Both the position numbers and the translations under genes were made by a program. The notes below the pieces were generated by a model. It was not told the origin of the DNA and did not search any database. It saw nothing but the letters and a program-made list of their open reading frames with translations. A DNA stretch of 64,000 nt from positions 18,347 to 82,346 of the forward strand of contig JAEUJQ010000054.1 of NCBI GenBank assembly GCA_016793095.1, written 5' to 3'. Within the stretch, counting starts at the first letter, position 1, and every line of letters begins with the position of its first letter. This document shows positions 11,638 to 20,384 of this stretch, piece after piece. This DNA comes from Myxococcaceae bacterium (lineage in GTDB: Bacteria > Myxococcota > Myxococcia > Myxococcales > Myxococcaceae).

Positions 11638-12150
11638 ATGTCAGACGTCAAGACCCTGCGGCTGGCCTCCGCGCAGCTCACGGCCGAGTCCCTCGAGGCC
11701 TTCCTCACCTATCAACGCACGCTCCTCTCGGCGCTCGCTGCCAGCGGCGACGCCCAACACGCGACCTGGGCAGGCCGCTTCGCGTTCGCCCACGGAACGG
11801 CGCTGGCCGAGAGCGGCCTCGATGCGCTGACCCAGCAGCGGCTCAAGGTGCTGGTGAGCGAGTTCTGCGGAAAACGCTCGGCCTGGCTCACGGTGAAGCA
11901 GCGCGCCGCCGACGCCGAGGCCGCGGTCCACCAGGCGAAGGCGCATGGAAGACCCGTGCCTGAGAAAGAAGCGCTCATCCTCTCCCGGGCGAGCGCCGAG
12001 CTGCACCGCCTCGAAGACTTCTCGCCGTTCGCTGCCCGCTACGGGCCGGAGGCGCTCGAGCTGCTGCGCGGGCGCGATCTCGAGGTGGTGACGCTGCACC
12101 GCGAGCTGAGCCGCCTCGAAGGCTCTGGGGGCCACCTCCACCCGGGGTGA
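11638..12150 (+). CDS. Hypothetical helical protein
   Basis: A 170-residue protein with no family I recognise. It is mostly helical and charged, with no signal peptide or membrane segment. It is divergent from the kinase gene (60 bases between starts), so the two may share a control region. Upstream in-frame sequence is open for kilobases because it is antisense to the kinase; ATG 11638 is the first sensible start and leaves the intergenic space free. The body has a central ALTQQRLKVLVSEFCGKR stretch and a Gly/His-rich end. Codon usage matches neighbours. Confidence 0.65.
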   Translation: MSDVKTLRLASAQLTAESLEAFLTYQRTLLSALAASGDAQHATWAGRFAFAHGTALAESGLDALTQQRLKVLVSEFCGKRSAWLTVKQRAADAEAAVHQAKAHGRPVPEKEALILSRASAELHRLEDFSPFAARYGPEALELLRGRDLEVVTLHRELSRLEGSGGHLHPG

Positions 12151-12168
12151 TCGAGTCATCTTCAGCGG

Positions 12169-12197
12169 TTGACACGCTCGGCGAGGAGCGTCAGAAG
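12169..12197 (+). promoter_or_regulatory. Possible promoter of the YfgM-BamB cluster
   Basis: TTGACA at 12169-12174 is a perfect -35 match. After 17 bases, CAGAAG at 12192-12197 matches TATAAT at only three positions. If used, the start site would be close to the ATG at 12209 with almost no leader. The -10 is weak, so this is a candidate only. Confidence 0.25.
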
Positions 12198-12208
12198 CCC
12201 CGGCCGAC

Positions 12209-13006
12209 ATGACGACCAAGAAAGAGCTGAAGGAGCTGAGGGCGCCTGACGAGCTGCAGAAGATTGGCCAGCAGGCCGTGCCCTTCCTCGAGCAGCACGG
12301 GAAGAACATCGTGCTGGGCGTGCTGGCCTTCGTGGGCGTCGGCGGCGGCATCGCGCTCGTCGGGCACATTCAGAAGCGCAGCCTCGAGGCGTCGATGTAC
12401 CAGTACGGCTCGGCCCTCAAGGTGCTCGACCGCGAGGTGAACGCGAACGCCACGAAGGCCGACGGCGTCCCCGAGGACGAGGTGCCCTTCAAGTCCGAGA
12501 AGGAGAAGGACGAGGCGATCATCGCGAAGCTCACCGCCTTTCGCAGCGACAACAAGGGCAAGAAGACCGCCGCCAACGCCGCGCTCCCCCTCGCCCAGGC
12601 GCTCTTGCGGCAGGGCAAGGCCAACGACGCGCTGCCCCTCGCCGAGGAGTTCCTCAAGGAGGCCGACCCGGCTGATCCGCTGCGCCCCGTCGCGCTCGAG
12701 ACCCGTGGCTACGCCCTCGAGTCGGTCGGCAAGCTGGACGAGGCCGCGGCGGCCTTCGACAAGCTCGCTCAGGAGAACAAGAGCGACTTCATGAAGGGCA
12801 TGGGGCTGTACCACTCGGCGCGGCTGCTCGAGAAGAAGGCCGATCTGAACGGCGCCATGAAGCGGTACGGTGAGGTCGCCGCCAGCGCGGCGGACTCGTC
12901 GGCGGCACGCCTCGCGAAGGAGCGCATGAGCCTGCTCGTCGCGAAGGGCGTGGCGATGCCCGAGTCCATGGCCGCCCCCGCGCCGGCTGCTGACGCCGGC
13001 AAGTGA
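12209..13006 (+). CDS. YfgM-like membrane-anchored TPR protein
   Basis: A 265-residue protein with a short cytoplasmic N-terminus, one membrane helix at about residues 35-53 (IVLGVLAFVGVGGGIALVG), and a periplasmic helical region with TPR-like repeats (LPLAQALLRQGKANDALPLA; LDEAAAAFDKLAQENKSDF). This is the YfgM layout. In E. coli YfgM interacts with SecYEG and periplasmic chaperones, and its gene sits directly upstream of bamB. The next gene here is a BamB-like lipoprotein, so synteny supports the call. The C-terminus is Ala/Pro-rich. Confidence 0.75.
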   Translation: MTTKKELKELRAPDELQKIGQQAVPFLEQHGKNIVLGVLAFVGVGGGIALVGHIQKRSLEASMYQYGSALKVLDREVNANATKADGVPEDEVPFKSEKEKDEAIIAKLTAFRSDNKGKKTAANAALPLAQALLRQGKANDALPLAEEFLKEADPADPLRPVALETRGYALESVGKLDEAAAAFDKLAQENKSDFMKGMGLYHSARLLEKKADLNGAMKRYGEVAASAADSSAARLAKERMSLLVAKGVAMPESMAAPAPAADAGK

Positions 13007-13026
13007 TCGCCGGCCGGACCCCGACG

Positions 13027-14211
13027 ATGAGAACGGCGTTCCTCCTCACGCTCGTCGGCCTGTCCGCGTGCAAGGCCATTCCACTCTCCGACGATCCCAC
13101 CAACCCGATCCGCGTGGCGCAGGTGAGCCCGCCGGCGCTGTGGGAGATCGACTGGTCGAAGGACCTCGTGAAGTCCCCGCTGCTCGAGTACCAGCCGCGC
13201 GAGACGGCGAAGCCGGCGATCGATCCCGACACCGAGCGCGTCATCGTCGCCACCCGCGACGGGATGATCCGGTGCCTCTCGCCCGTCGATGGGGCGGTGC
13301 TCTGGGAGAAGAAGACCAACGGGAAGTTCTTCTCGGGAGCGCAGGTCGCGCAGGGCGTCGCCTACGTGCCTGGCGGTGACGGGGTGCTGTACGCGATCCG
13401 CATCCTGTCGGGCGAGCTGGTCTGGGAGTTCAAGGCGAACGAGGAGCTGATCACCCCGCCCGTCATCGCCGAGGGCCGGGTGCTGGTGACGTCGTCGCAG
13501 GACACCCTGTTCGCCGTCGACGCGACGACGGGCAAGTGGGTCTGGCAGTACAAGCGCGACATGCCGCAGGGCTTCTCGGTGCGGGGCGCCTCCACGCCCA
13601 CGGTGAGCGACGGGCTCGTCTTCGCGGGCTTCGCCGACGGCTTCCTGGTCGCGCTGGGCCTCGATGACGGCGTCGCGCGCTGGGAACGCAAGCTGACGAT
13701 CTCGGGCGGGCAGCAGTTCAAGGACGTGGACTCGTCGCCGGTCGTGGACGAGGAGGGGCGCCTCTTCGCCGCGAGCTACAAGGACGGCGTCTTCTGCCTC
13801 GACGCGAAGACGGGTGACCTCAGGTGGACCACCTCGCGCGCCGGCATCACCTCGCTCATCCAGCGTGGGGAGGTGCTGTTCGCGACGGGCGACGGCACCT
13901 TGACGGCCTTCGACAGCCGTGGCGGCCGAGCGCTCTGGAGCCTCGACCTGTCCGATCGCACCCCGAAGGGGAAGACGAACAACGCGGGCCGCGCGCCCGT
14001 CATGACACGCGGCTACATCGTGGTGCCGACCTCGACCGCGCTCGCCTTCGTCGATCCGACCGTCGGCAAGGTGCGCACCGCCTGGAACCCGGGTCGGGGG
14101 ATCTCGGCCACGCCGACCCGCTTCGTGTCCGCGAAGGGCGGGAACCGGCTGTACGTGCTGAGCAACCTGGGCACCCTCTACGCGCTCCAGCTGATCGGGA
14201 GCGGCGGGTGA
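13027..14211 (+). CDS. bamB: BamB-like PQQ beta-propeller lipoprotein
   Basis: A 394-residue outer-membrane lipoprotein of the BamB type, part of the machinery that inserts beta-barrel proteins. The signal peptide MRTAFLLTLVGLSACKAIP has lipobox LSAC, which selects ATG 13027 over GTG 13003. The body is made of repeated PQQ-like blades, such as GAVLWEKKTNGKFFSGAQV, GELVWEFKANEELITPP and GKWVWQYKRD. Length is near that of E. coli BamB (392). A YfgM-like gene precedes it. Because PQQ-propellers occur elsewhere, BamB is assigned partly on context. Confidence 0.82.
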   Translation: MRTAFLLTLVGLSACKAIPLSDDPTNPIRVAQVSPPALWEIDWSKDLVKSPLLEYQPRETAKPAIDPDTERVIVATRDGMIRCLSPVDGAVLWEKKTNGKFFSGAQVAQGVAYVPGGDGVLYAIRILSGELVWEFKANEELITPPVIAEGRVLVTSSQDTLFAVDATTGKWVWQYKRDMPQGFSVRGASTPTVSDGLVFAGFADGFLVALGLDDGVARWERKLTISGGQQFKDVDSSPVVDEEGRLFAASYKDGVFCLDAKTGDLRWTTSRAGITSLIQRGEVLFATGDGTLTAFDSRGGRALWSLDLSDRTPKGKTNNAGRAPVMTRGYIVVPTSTALAFVDPTVGKVRTAWNPGRGISATPTRFVSAKGGNRLYVLSNLGTLYALQLIGSGG

Positions 14212-14618
14212 AGCGCATCCGCGTGGTGGCCGGCCTCATCGCCGACCCGACCGATGCGACGCGCTTCCTCGTCCAGCAGCGCCTCCCGAACGCGAGCCGC
14301 GCCAACCTCTGGGAGTTCCCTGGCGGGAAGATCGAGCCCGGCGAGACCGAGGCCGAGGCGCTCGTGCGCGAGGGCAGGGAAGAGCTCGACGTCGAGCTGT
14401 CCGTCGGGCGGCGGCTGTGGGGCACGGTGCACGAGTACCCGGATCTGATCGTCGAGCTCGAGCTGCTGGTCGCCCACATCGTCACCGGCAGCCCGAAGGC
14501 GCTGGGCGCCCAGGCGATCCGCTTCGCCACGCCGCACGAGATGAAGGCGCTGCCGTTCTGCGAGGCCGACGTGCCGCTGCTCGACGCGCTGGCGACGGGC
14601 GCCGTGCCCACGCGATGA
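14208..14618 (+). CDS. Nudix hydrolase, MutT-like
   Basis: A 136-residue Nudix enzyme, starting with a GTG that overlaps the bamB stop (GTGA). The Nudix box is intact: GGKIEPGETEAEALVREGRE followed by EL, holding the metal-binding glutamates. The N-terminal VVAGLI and FLVQQRL match the MutT/8-oxo-dGTP diphosphatase group, which removes oxidised nucleotides from the pool, and the length is close to that of MutT. Its own substrate cannot be fixed from sequence. Confidence 0.85.
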   Translation: MKRIRVVAGLIADPTDATRFLVQQRLPNASRANLWEFPGGKIEPGETEAEALVREGREELDVELSVGRRLWGTVHEYPDLIVELELLVAHIVTGSPKALGAQAIRFATPHEMKALPFCEADVPLLDALATGAVPTR

Positions 14619-15445
14619 GCGGCTTCCTCGAGCGCACCTTCCAGTTGTCGAAGGGCGTCGGGCCGTACCGGGAGCGCGACCTCTGGGCGCGAGGCTACGA
14701 GACCTGGGCGCAGTTCGAGGCCGCCGCCGCGAAGGAGATCGTCATGTCGAAGACGATCGACGCGCAGACGCTCGAGCACATCGGGCTGGCGCGGGCGGCG
14801 CTCGCGAAGAACGATCTCGCCACCCTCGCGACGCTGGTGACGCCCAGGGAACACTGGCGCCTGTACCCGCACTTCGTCGAGCAGGCCGCGTTCTTCGACA
14901 TCGAGGCCGACGGCGAGAACGTGCCGACGGTGGTGGGCGTGATGGACCGCGAGGGCGTCGCGTCGTTCCGGCGCGGCGTGTCGCTGCACGAGCTGCCTGC
15001 GCGGCTGGCGAAGAGCCCGATCTGGGTCACCTTCAACGGCGCGGTCTTCGACGTGCCGGTGCTCGAGAGCGCCTTCGAGGACGTGGAGTTCCCGACGCCG
15101 CTGGTGCACGTCGATCTGCGCTTCCTCGTGCGGCGCACGGGGCTCAAGGGCGGCCTCAAGGGCATCGAGGAGGAGCTCAAGCTGCACCGGCCACCGCACC
15201 TCAAGGGCGTGAAGGGCTTCGACGCGATCCGCCTCTGGCGCGAGTGGAACGATCGGCGCGACGTGGCCGCGCTGCGGATCCTGCTCGAGTACAACCTGTA
15301 CGACGCGATCAACCTGCGCTCGGTGTTCGAGTGGTGTCAGTGGAAGCTGGCCGAGCAGTTCGCCTGGCAGCTCGAGCGGCGGCCGATCTTCGAGCGCGGC
15401 GACGTGCTGTACGACGTGAGCCGGCTGGTGCTCGGGGCGGGCTAG
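14615..15445 (+). CDS. YprB-like RNase H-fold nuclease
   Basis: A 276-residue protein of the YprB ribonuclease-H-like exonuclease group. Its start overlaps the Nudix stop by four bases (ATGA). The acidic residues typical of the fold are in order: FFDIEADG (about residue 95), FNGAVFDVPVLE, HVDLRFLVRR and, at the end, EYNLYDAINL. An N-terminal 70-residue helical region precedes the nuclease domain. The family is thought to act on nucleic acid, but a substrate is not known. It is the last gene of the 12209-15445 plus-strand run and overlaps the 3' end of the minus-strand lipoprotein by four bases. Confidence 0.8.
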   Translation: MSGFLERTFQLSKGVGPYRERDLWARGYETWAQFEAAAAKEIVMSKTIDAQTLEHIGLARAALAKNDLATLATLVTPREHWRLYPHFVEQAAFFDIEADGENVPTVVGVMDREGVASFRRGVSLHELPARLAKSPIWVTFNGAVFDVPVLESAFEDVEFPTPLVHVDLRFLVRRTGLKGGLKGIEEELKLHRPPHLKGVKGFDAIRLWREWNDRRDVAALRILLEYNLYDAINLRSVFEWCQWKLAEQFAWQLERRPIFERGDVLYDVSRLVLGAG

Positions 15446-15990
15446 CGCTTCTTCTTCTTCTTCGACTTCTTCGAGGGCGCGCCGGGCTCGGGCTGCACCT
15501 CACCGCCGATGCGGAAGGGGAGCCGCAGCTCGGTGTATTCGGCGCCTCGCGCGTCGCGGAAGGTGTCCTTCGTCTCGCCGTCGAGGAGCAGCGCATAGCC
15601 CCGGCCTGTCTTGAGGGGCGTGAGGAAGCTGATCCGGTAGACGAAGCCGCCGTCGACGCTGGCCTCGTCGTCGCTCGGCACCACGGCGTCGGTCCAGTCC
15701 ATGACGCGCACCCGAAGGTCGTCGAGCGGCTCCGCGAAGTGGAGCGTCACCGCCCGCACCTGGGGGAGCTCGGCGCCCGCGTCGAGGCCATCGAGGGTGA
15801 ACGTGCCGGCGTCGACCGTGTCGAGGGTGATCGAGAACCGCAGCGGCTCGGGCCCGGCGTCCGGCGCGCCCGCGTCGATGGCCGCGTCGATGGCCGCGTC
15901 AGGCTCGGAACCGGGGCCGGCATCGGCGACGGGCGCTGGCGGCTTCGGGCAGCCGGCGAGCAACAAGAGCGACAGGCACAGGCGCTTCAT
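15442..15990 (-). CDS. Hypothetical lipoprotein with basic tail
   Basis: A 182-residue protein with a lipoprotein signal (MKRLCLSLLLLAGC, Cys14). The next 35 residues are an Asp/Ala/Gly/Pro-rich spacer (DAAIDAAIDAGAPDAGPEP), common in myxobacterial lipoproteins. A globular part follows, beginning LRFSITLDTVDAG. The last ten residues are almost all Lys (KKSKKKKKR). No known domain. The paralogue-like neighbour 16003-16539 also encodes a short lipoprotein 12 bases upstream, so they may form a pair. Confidence 0.7.
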   Translation of the reverse strand: MKRLCLSLLLLAGCPKPPAPVADAGPGSEPDAAIDAAIDAGAPDAGPEPLRFSITLDTVDAGTFTLDGLDAGAELPQVRAVTLHFAEPLDDLRVRVMDWTDAVVPSDDEASVDGGFVYRISFLTPLKTGRGYALLLDGETKDTFRDARGAEYTELRLPFRIGGEVQPEPGAPSKKSKKKKKR

Positions 15991-16002
15991 CAGGATCCCC
16001 GG

Positions 16003-16539
16003 TCAGCAGCCACAGGCGAAGTCGTCGGCGGTCGGCGTGAGGCACTGCAGGCGGCAGCTGGGGCCGGGCGTGAAGGTGACGCGGCGGGTGGACGAGCAGT
16101 CGCGCTCGGGCACGTGCGCGTAGGCCTCGGGGCAGCCCGGGTCTACGGCGAGCCACAGTTGCTTCAGCTCGAGCAGGCGCGTGCCGCCATCGACGCCCAG
16201 CTCGGTCCAGCGGTAGCGCATGGTGGCGCAGCGTCGCGACGGCTCTCCCCCCAGCACCAGCTCGACGTCGTTGCCGGTGGCGAAGTCGGTCCTCGAGCCC
16301 GCGATGAGCGCGCCGGCGTCTTCGCGCCCCGGACCCCAGAAGGCGTTCAGCGACGAGCTCACCACGAGCCGGCCGCCGCTGGAGGTGCCCACGAAGAGGT
16401 TCCCGGTGGTGCCGGTGAAGCGGTGGGGCCGGCAGTCATCCTCCAGGGTCTCGAAGACCATCGGGCCGATCGCGCCTGTCGCGTCCTCGGCGACCGGCTG
16501 GCACGACGCGAGGATGAGGGCGGCCAGCAGGCGCTTCAC
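16003..16539 (-). CDS. Hypothetical lipoprotein
   Basis: A 178-residue protein with a short lipoprotein signal (MKRLLAALILASC, Cys13) and no recognised domain. The body has several cysteines (DDCRPHRF, DPGCPEAYAHVPERDC, SCRLQCLTP, FACGC at the C-terminus), which may form disulfides in the periplasm or on the surface. It sits between the tRNA-Leu terminator and 15442-15990 and is probably cotranscribed with the latter. Function unknown. Confidence 0.7.
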   Translation of the reverse strand: MKRLLAALILASCQPVAEDATGAIGPMVFETLEDDCRPHRFTGTTGNLFVGTSSGGRLVVSSSLNAFWGPGREDAGALIAGSRTDFATGNDVELVLGGEPSRRCATMRYRWTELGVDGGTRLLELKQLWLAVDPGCPEAYAHVPERDCSSTRRVTFTPGPSCRLQCLTPTADDFACGC

Positions 16540-16558
16540 GAGAACCCCTGAAAAGAAC

Positions 16559-16590
16559 GAAGGGAACCGGCCTTTCGACCGATTCCCTTC
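16559..16590 (-). terminator. Rho-independent terminator after tRNA-Leu
   Basis: Twelve-base arms GAAGGGAACCGG (16559-16570) and CCGATTCCCTTC (16579-16590) pair with one mismatch around an eight-base loop. On the minus strand, the hairpin lies two bases past the tRNA 3' end and is followed by a T-rich stretch (GTTCTTTTC). Confidence 0.75.
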
Positions 16591-16592
16591 AG

Positions 16593-16676
16593 TGCCCAGG
16601 AGAGGACTCGAACCTCCACGCCGTTTCCGGCACTAGACCCTGAATCTAGCGCGTCTACCAATTCCGCCACCTGGGC
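16593..16676 (-). tRNA. tRNA-Leu (anticodon CAG)
   Basis: An 84-base cloverleaf with acceptor stem GCCCAGG/CCTGGGC, D-arm GGCGGAATTGGTAGACGC, anticodon loop TTCAGGG (CAG, reading CUG) and T-arm GGTTCGAGTCC. A long variable arm follows the anticodon stem, as expected for leucine. The 3' CCA is not encoded. It has its own promoter and terminator. Confidence 0.95.
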
Positions 16677-16687
16677 GAGGCGCGGGG

Positions 16688-16716
16688 CTTGTACGGGGGG
16701 AACCCCGGTGTGTCAA
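16688..16716 (-). promoter_or_regulatory. Sigma-70-type promoter of tRNA-Leu
   Basis: On the minus strand TTGACA (16711-16716) is a perfect -35, and TACAAG (16688-16693) is a -10 with four of six matches, 17 bases apart. Transcription would start about five bases before the tRNA 5' end at 16676. The spacer contains the palindrome GGGGTTCCCC. Confidence 0.8.
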
Positions 16717-16782
16717 CGACGACGACGAGCAGTCGCCGGCAGGCCTGACGAGCGCGCCGGAGCGACTGGCGCAGCCGGGTGA

Positions 16783-17166
16783 TCAGCTGAACTTCGCCGG
16801 CGGCCACTTCCCCTCGGCCTCGAGCGCCTTCCGCTCGTCCGGGTTCTCGTCCATGTAGGCCTTGAGCGACTCCTCGGTGATCCACACCTCGACGTCCTCG
16901 CCGCCCACCTTCGCCTGACAGCCGAGCCGCGAGCTGGCGCGCACGTCGAACGCGAGATCGAGGCGATCCATCTCGAGGTCCTCCTGCTCCGAGAGCGAGT
17001 CGAGGCCCTTCTTCACCCAGACGTGGCAGGTGGAGCAGGCGCAGACGCCTCCGCACGAGTGGCCGACCTGCGCGTGGGCCTGCTCGGCGGCGTCGAGCAG
17101 CGACGTGCCCTCGGGCACCTCGACCGTGAGATCCTGCAGGGGCGAGAGGAAGTGGACGCGCGGCAT
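16783..17166 (-). CDS. fdx: Isc-type [2Fe-2S] ferredoxin
   Basis: A 127-residue ferredoxin, last gene of the isc operon, three bases after hscA. The cluster ligands are SCGGVCACSTC (a CxxxxxCxxC spacing) and the distal Cys in LGCQAK. Isc ferredoxin supplies electrons for reducing sulfur during cluster assembly on IscU. About 15 residues longer at the C-terminus than E. coli Fdx, ending in EGKWPPAKFS. The gene is the terminal member of iscS-iscU-iscA-hscB-hscA-fdx. Confidence 0.93.
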   Translation of the reverse strand: MPRVHFLSPLQDLTVEVPEGTSLLDAAEQAHAQVGHSCGGVCACSTCHVWVKKGLDSLSEQEDLEMDRLDLAFDVRASSRLGCQAKVGGEDVEVWITEESLKAYMDENPDERKALEAEGKWPPAKFS

Positions 17167-17169
17167 ACG

Positions 17170-19011
17170 TCAGAAGCTCTGAATGCTGTGGCCGACCGCT
17201 GCCTTCGCGATCGCGCGGTTCATGATGCGCTCGACGAAGGGCTTCGCCTGCTCGTCCAGCTCGTGAATGGCGTTCTTCAGCGCCGCGTGATCCGACGTCG
17301 TCTTCGAGAGCTCCTCGAGGGCGCTGACGCCCAGCTCGAAGCGCTTGCGCTCGTCGGCCGACAAGAGGTCGCCGTTCTCACCGAGCTGCTTCTTCGCGTC
17401 GATCAGCACCCGCGTCGCCTCGACCTGCTGCTCCACCAGCAGCCGCTGGTCGATGTCCTCTTCCGCGTGATCGATGGAGTCGAGCAACATCTGCTCGATC
17501 TCCTCGTCCGACAGGCCGTGCGTCGGCTTCACGGTGATCGCCTGTTCGACGCCGGTGGTCTGCTCCTTCGCCTTCACCGAGAGGATGCCGTCGGCGTCGA
17601 TGGAGAACGTCACCTGCACGCGGCCCATGCCCGCGGGCATCGGTGGAATGCCCGACAGTCGGAAGCGCGCGAGCGAACGACAGTCCTTCACCAGCTCGCG
17701 CTCGCCCTGCACGACGTGGATGTCCATGCCGGTCTGCGCGTCCTGGAAGGTCGTGAAGACCTGCGCCTGCGCGATGGGAATGGCGCTGTTCCTCGGGATC
17801 ACCTTCTCGGCGATGCCGCCCATCGTCTCGAGGCCGAGGGACAGCGGAATCACGTCGAGCAGCAGCACCTCGTCCTGGCGCTCGGCGTTGGTGAGCAGGT
17901 CGGCCTGAATCGCTGCGCCCAGCGCGACGACCTGGTCGGGGTCGATGTCGGCCAGGGGCGGCTTGCCGAACAACGCCTCCACGAACCGGCGCACCGCGGG
18001 CACCCGCGTCGAGCCTCCGACGAGCACCACGCCCTTCACGTCCGCCGCCGTGTGCCCCGAGTCCTTCAGCGCCCGCCGCACCGCTGCGCCCGTCTTCTGG
18101 AGCAGCGCATCGATCCACCCCTCGAAGGCCTCGCGGCTGATGCGCAGCGTCTGGCCGTCGAGCTCGAGCGTCGTCTCGGTGAGCTCGGTGAGCCGCTCCT
18201 TCGCCGCCCGGGCGAGCTGGAGCAGCAGCGCGATCTGCGAAGGGGAGGGCGCAGTGATGCCGAACGCCGTCAGCGCCTGCTGCACGATCGCGCGATCGAA
18301 GTCGTCGCCGCCGAGGGCCGAATCGCCGCCGACCGCCTTCACCTGAAACACGCCATCGACCAGCTCGAGGATCGAGATGTCGAAGGTGCCGCCGCCGAGA
18401 TCGTAGACGGCGAAGGTCCCCTGAACGCCCTTGTCCAGGCCGTACGCCAGCGCGGCCGCGGTGGGCTCGTTCAAGAGGCGGAGCACCTCGAGGCCCGCGA
18501 GCCGTCCGGCGTCCTTCGTGGCCTGCCGCTGCGCGTCGTCGAAGTAGGCCGGCACGGTGATGACGGCCTGCTCCACCTTGCCCGCGAAGGCTGACTCGGC
18601 GCGCCGCTTGAGCGTGCGGAGGATCTCCCCGCTCACCTCGATGGGCGTCACGGGCTGTCCGCCCGCGACCTGGAAGCGCACGACGCCGGAGCCCTCCAGG
18701 AACTTGTACGCGCCGAGCTTCTTCGTCTCGACGTCGCCGAGCGACTTCCCCATGAAGCGCTTCACCGACTTGATGGTGTCGGTGGGGAACCGGGGCAGGA
18801 GCTCGACGGCGCGCCTGCCGACGATCACGCCGCCGTTCGACGCGTAGTGGACTACCGAGGGCAGCAGCAGCGCGTCACCCTCGTCCGCGGCCACACAGGT
18901 GGGCTTGCCCTGAATGACGGCCGCCACGAGAGAGTTCGTCGTGCCCAGATCGATGCCGACGACGTGCCCCTTCGGCTTGAGCGGATCGTGGATCTGCAGG
19001 AACCCCTTCAC
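17170..19011 (-). CDS. hscA: Fe-S cluster assembly chaperone HscA
   Basis: A 613-residue Hsp70-family ATPase that drives cluster release from IscU. The nucleotide-binding domain is complete: [10 protein letters not shown] near residue 20, [39 protein letters not shown]. The substrate-binding domain follows. It overlaps hscB by four bases, and its partner peptide LPPVK is present in IscU here. Length fits HscA (616 in E. coli), and the operon position separates it from DnaK. Confidence 0.95.
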   Translation of the reverse strand: MKGFLQIHDPLKPKGHVVGIDLGTTNSLVAAVIQGKPTCVAADEGDALLLPSVVHYASNGGVIVGRRAVELLPRFPTDTIKSVKRFMGKSLGDVETKKLGAYKFLEGSGVVRFQVAGGQPVTPIEVSGEILRTLKRRAESAFAGKVEQAVITVPAYFDDAQRQATKDAGRLAGLEVLRLLNEPTAAALAYGLDKGVQGTFAVYDLGGGTFDISILELVDGVFQVKAVGGDSALGGDDFDRAIVQQALTAFGITAPSPSQIALLLQLARAAKERLTELTETTLELDGQTLRISREAFEGWIDALLQKTGAAVRRALKDSGHTAADVKGVVLVGGSTRVPAVRRFVEALFGKPPLADIDPDQVVALGAAIQADLLTNAERQDEVLLLDVIPLSLGLETMGGIAEKVIPRNSAIPIAQAQVFTTFQDAQTGMDIHVVQGERELVKDCRSLARFRLSGIPPMPAGMGRVQVTFSIDADGILSVKAKEQTTGVEQAITVKPTHGLSDEEIEQMLLDSIDHAEEDIDQRLLVEQQVEATRVLIDAKKQLGENGDLLSADERKRFELGVSALEELSKTTSDHAALKNAIHELDEQAKPFVERIMNRAIAKAAVGHSIQSF

Positions 19012-19529
19012 GACAGCGTCTCCTCTTCGAGCGACTCCACCTCTTCGACGAAGCGCGTGAAGTAGCGCACGCGACCGAGCTGGTGCGCTGCGCCCGCGAG
19101 ATCGTCCTTCGCGAGCGCGGCCTTCGCGCGCTCGAGCGCCGCGCCCTTGTCACGCTCGATCTCGTCGGCCATGGCGCGGGCCTTCGCGACGTCGCGGGTC
19201 TTCTTCAGGGCCTCGAGCCGCTCGCGGCGCTCGATCACCTCTTCGAGGAACTCGAGCGGCATCTTCGCCTGGGCGGCGGAGGCCTCGTTGTCGAGATCGA
19301 TCCCCCTGAGCTTGAGGACGTAGAACGCGCGGCGCACCGGGTCCTTGAGCACCTTGAAGGCGTCGTTGAGCGCGGTGGTGCGCTCCAGCGCGATCAGCCG
19401 GGTGTGAGCGTCTGCCTGAACGAAGCGATCGGGGTGGTACTCGAGCGACAGCTCGCGCAGCCTCTGCTCCAGCGCCTTGACGTCGAGCTCGAGCGTTGGC
19501 GTCAGGCCGAAGACCTCGAAGTGGTTCAT
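19008..19529 (-). CDS. hscB: Fe-S assembly co-chaperone HscB
   Basis: A 173-residue J-domain protein. The N-terminus MNHFEVFGL is the usual start, selecting ATG 19527-19529 rather than an upstream in-frame codon at 19556. The HPD tripeptide ([10 protein letters not shown]) that stimulates HscA ATPase is present. A C-terminal three-helix domain for IscU binding follows. It begins four bases after the iscA stop and overlaps hscA by four bases. Confidence 0.92.
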   Translation of the reverse strand: MNHFEVFGLTPTLELDVKALEQRLRELSLEYHPDRFVQADAHTRLIALERTTALNDAFKVLKDPVRRAFYVLKLRGIDLDNEASAAQAKMPLEFLEEVIERRERLEALKKTRDVAKARAMADEIERDKGAALERAKAALAKDDLAGAAHQLGRVRYFTRFVEEVESLEEETLS

Positions 19530-19533
19530 GACG

Positions 19534-19929
19534 TCAGACCGAGAAGCTGTCGCCACACCCGCACGCGGCCTTCTCGTTCGGGTTCCTCAGCTTGAAGCCC
19601 GACGCCATGATCGTCTCTTCGAAGATCAGCTCGGTGCCCATCAAGTACAGGTAGCTCTTCGGATCGACGAAGACGCGCACGCCGTCGCGCTCGAAGACCT
19701 TGTCACGGGGCTTCGGCTCCTCCGCCCACTCCATGTGGTAGGCGAGGCCCGAGCAGCCACCGCCCTTCACGGCCATGCGGAGGCCGGCGTTGGGGGTGTT
19801 GCGATCGGTGAGGAGCTTCTTGAGCCGCACCACCGCGCTGTCGTCGATGCCGATGCCCTTGCCGCCCGGCTTCCCCGTCGGGAGCGCGTTCGGGTTGGGG
19901 GCGATGACGGTGGAGGCGGCCTCGGTCAT
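19534..19929 (-). CDS. iscA: A-type Fe-S carrier IscA
   Basis: A 131-residue A-type carrier that passes Fe-S clusters to target proteins. The three conserved Cys are in GGGCSGLAY and the CGCG near the C-terminus. It is about 24 residues longer at the N-terminus than E. coli IscA, with a Pro/Gly-rich stretch (PNPNALPTGKPGGKG). Its ATG (19927-19929) overlaps the iscU stop by four bases. Confidence 0.92.
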   Translation of the reverse strand: MTEAASTVIAPNPNALPTGKPGGKGIGIDDSAVVRLKKLLTDRNTPNAGLRMAVKGGGCSGLAYHMEWAEEPKPRDKVFERDGVRVFVDPKSYLYLMGTELIFEETIMASGFKLRNPNEKAACGCGDSFSV

Positions 19930-20360
19930 GGCGTGCTCACGGTCGCGGAGGGAGCCGGCGCCGGCTTCTCGCCGAGGCGCTTCGCGCGCTTCTCCTGGAA
20001 GTCCTTGATGGCGGCCTTGATCGCGTCCTCGGCGAGCACCGAGCAGTGGATCTTCACCGGCGGCAGCGACAGCTCCTTCGCGATCTCCTTGTTGGTGATC
20101 TGCTGCGCGTCCTCCAGCGACTTGCCCTTCACCCACTCGGTGACGAGCGAGGACGAGGCGATCGCCGAGCCGCAGCCGAAGGTCTTGAACTTCGCGTCCT
20201 GAATCACGCCCTCGTCCGAGATCTTGAGCTGCAGCCGCATCACGTCGCCGCAGGCCGGCGCGCCGACCAGGCCGGTGCCGACGTTCGGATCTTCCTTGTC
20301 GAGCGTGCCGACGTTCTGGGGGTTCTCGTAGTGCTCGATGACCTTGGTGCTGTACGCCAT
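19926..20360 (-). CDS. iscU: Fe-S cluster scaffold IscU
   Basis: A 144-residue scaffold on which clusters are built. Ligand Cys are in GAPACGDVM (with the conserved Asp), FGCGSAI and KIHCSVL. The HscA-recognition sequence LPPVK is intact just before the third Cys. The C-terminus has about 18 extra residues, rich in Pro/Ala (KPAPAPSATVSTP). It lies 24 bases after iscS and overlaps iscA by four. Confidence 0.95.
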   Translation of the reverse strand: MAYSTKVIEHYENPQNVGTLDKEDPNVGTGLVGAPACGDVMRLQLKISDEGVIQDAKFKTFGCGSAIASSSLVTEWVKGKSLEDAQQITNKEIAKELSLPPVKIHCSVLAEDAIKAAIKDFQEKRAKRLGEKPAPAPSATVSTP

Positions 20361-20384
20361 GGGTTCTCCTCGGGGGTCGGTGGG

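Noticed and set aside
17170..19011. DnaK annotation for the isc-operon Hsp70
   Set aside because: Operon position between hscB and fdx, together with LPPVK in IscU, shows it is HscA.
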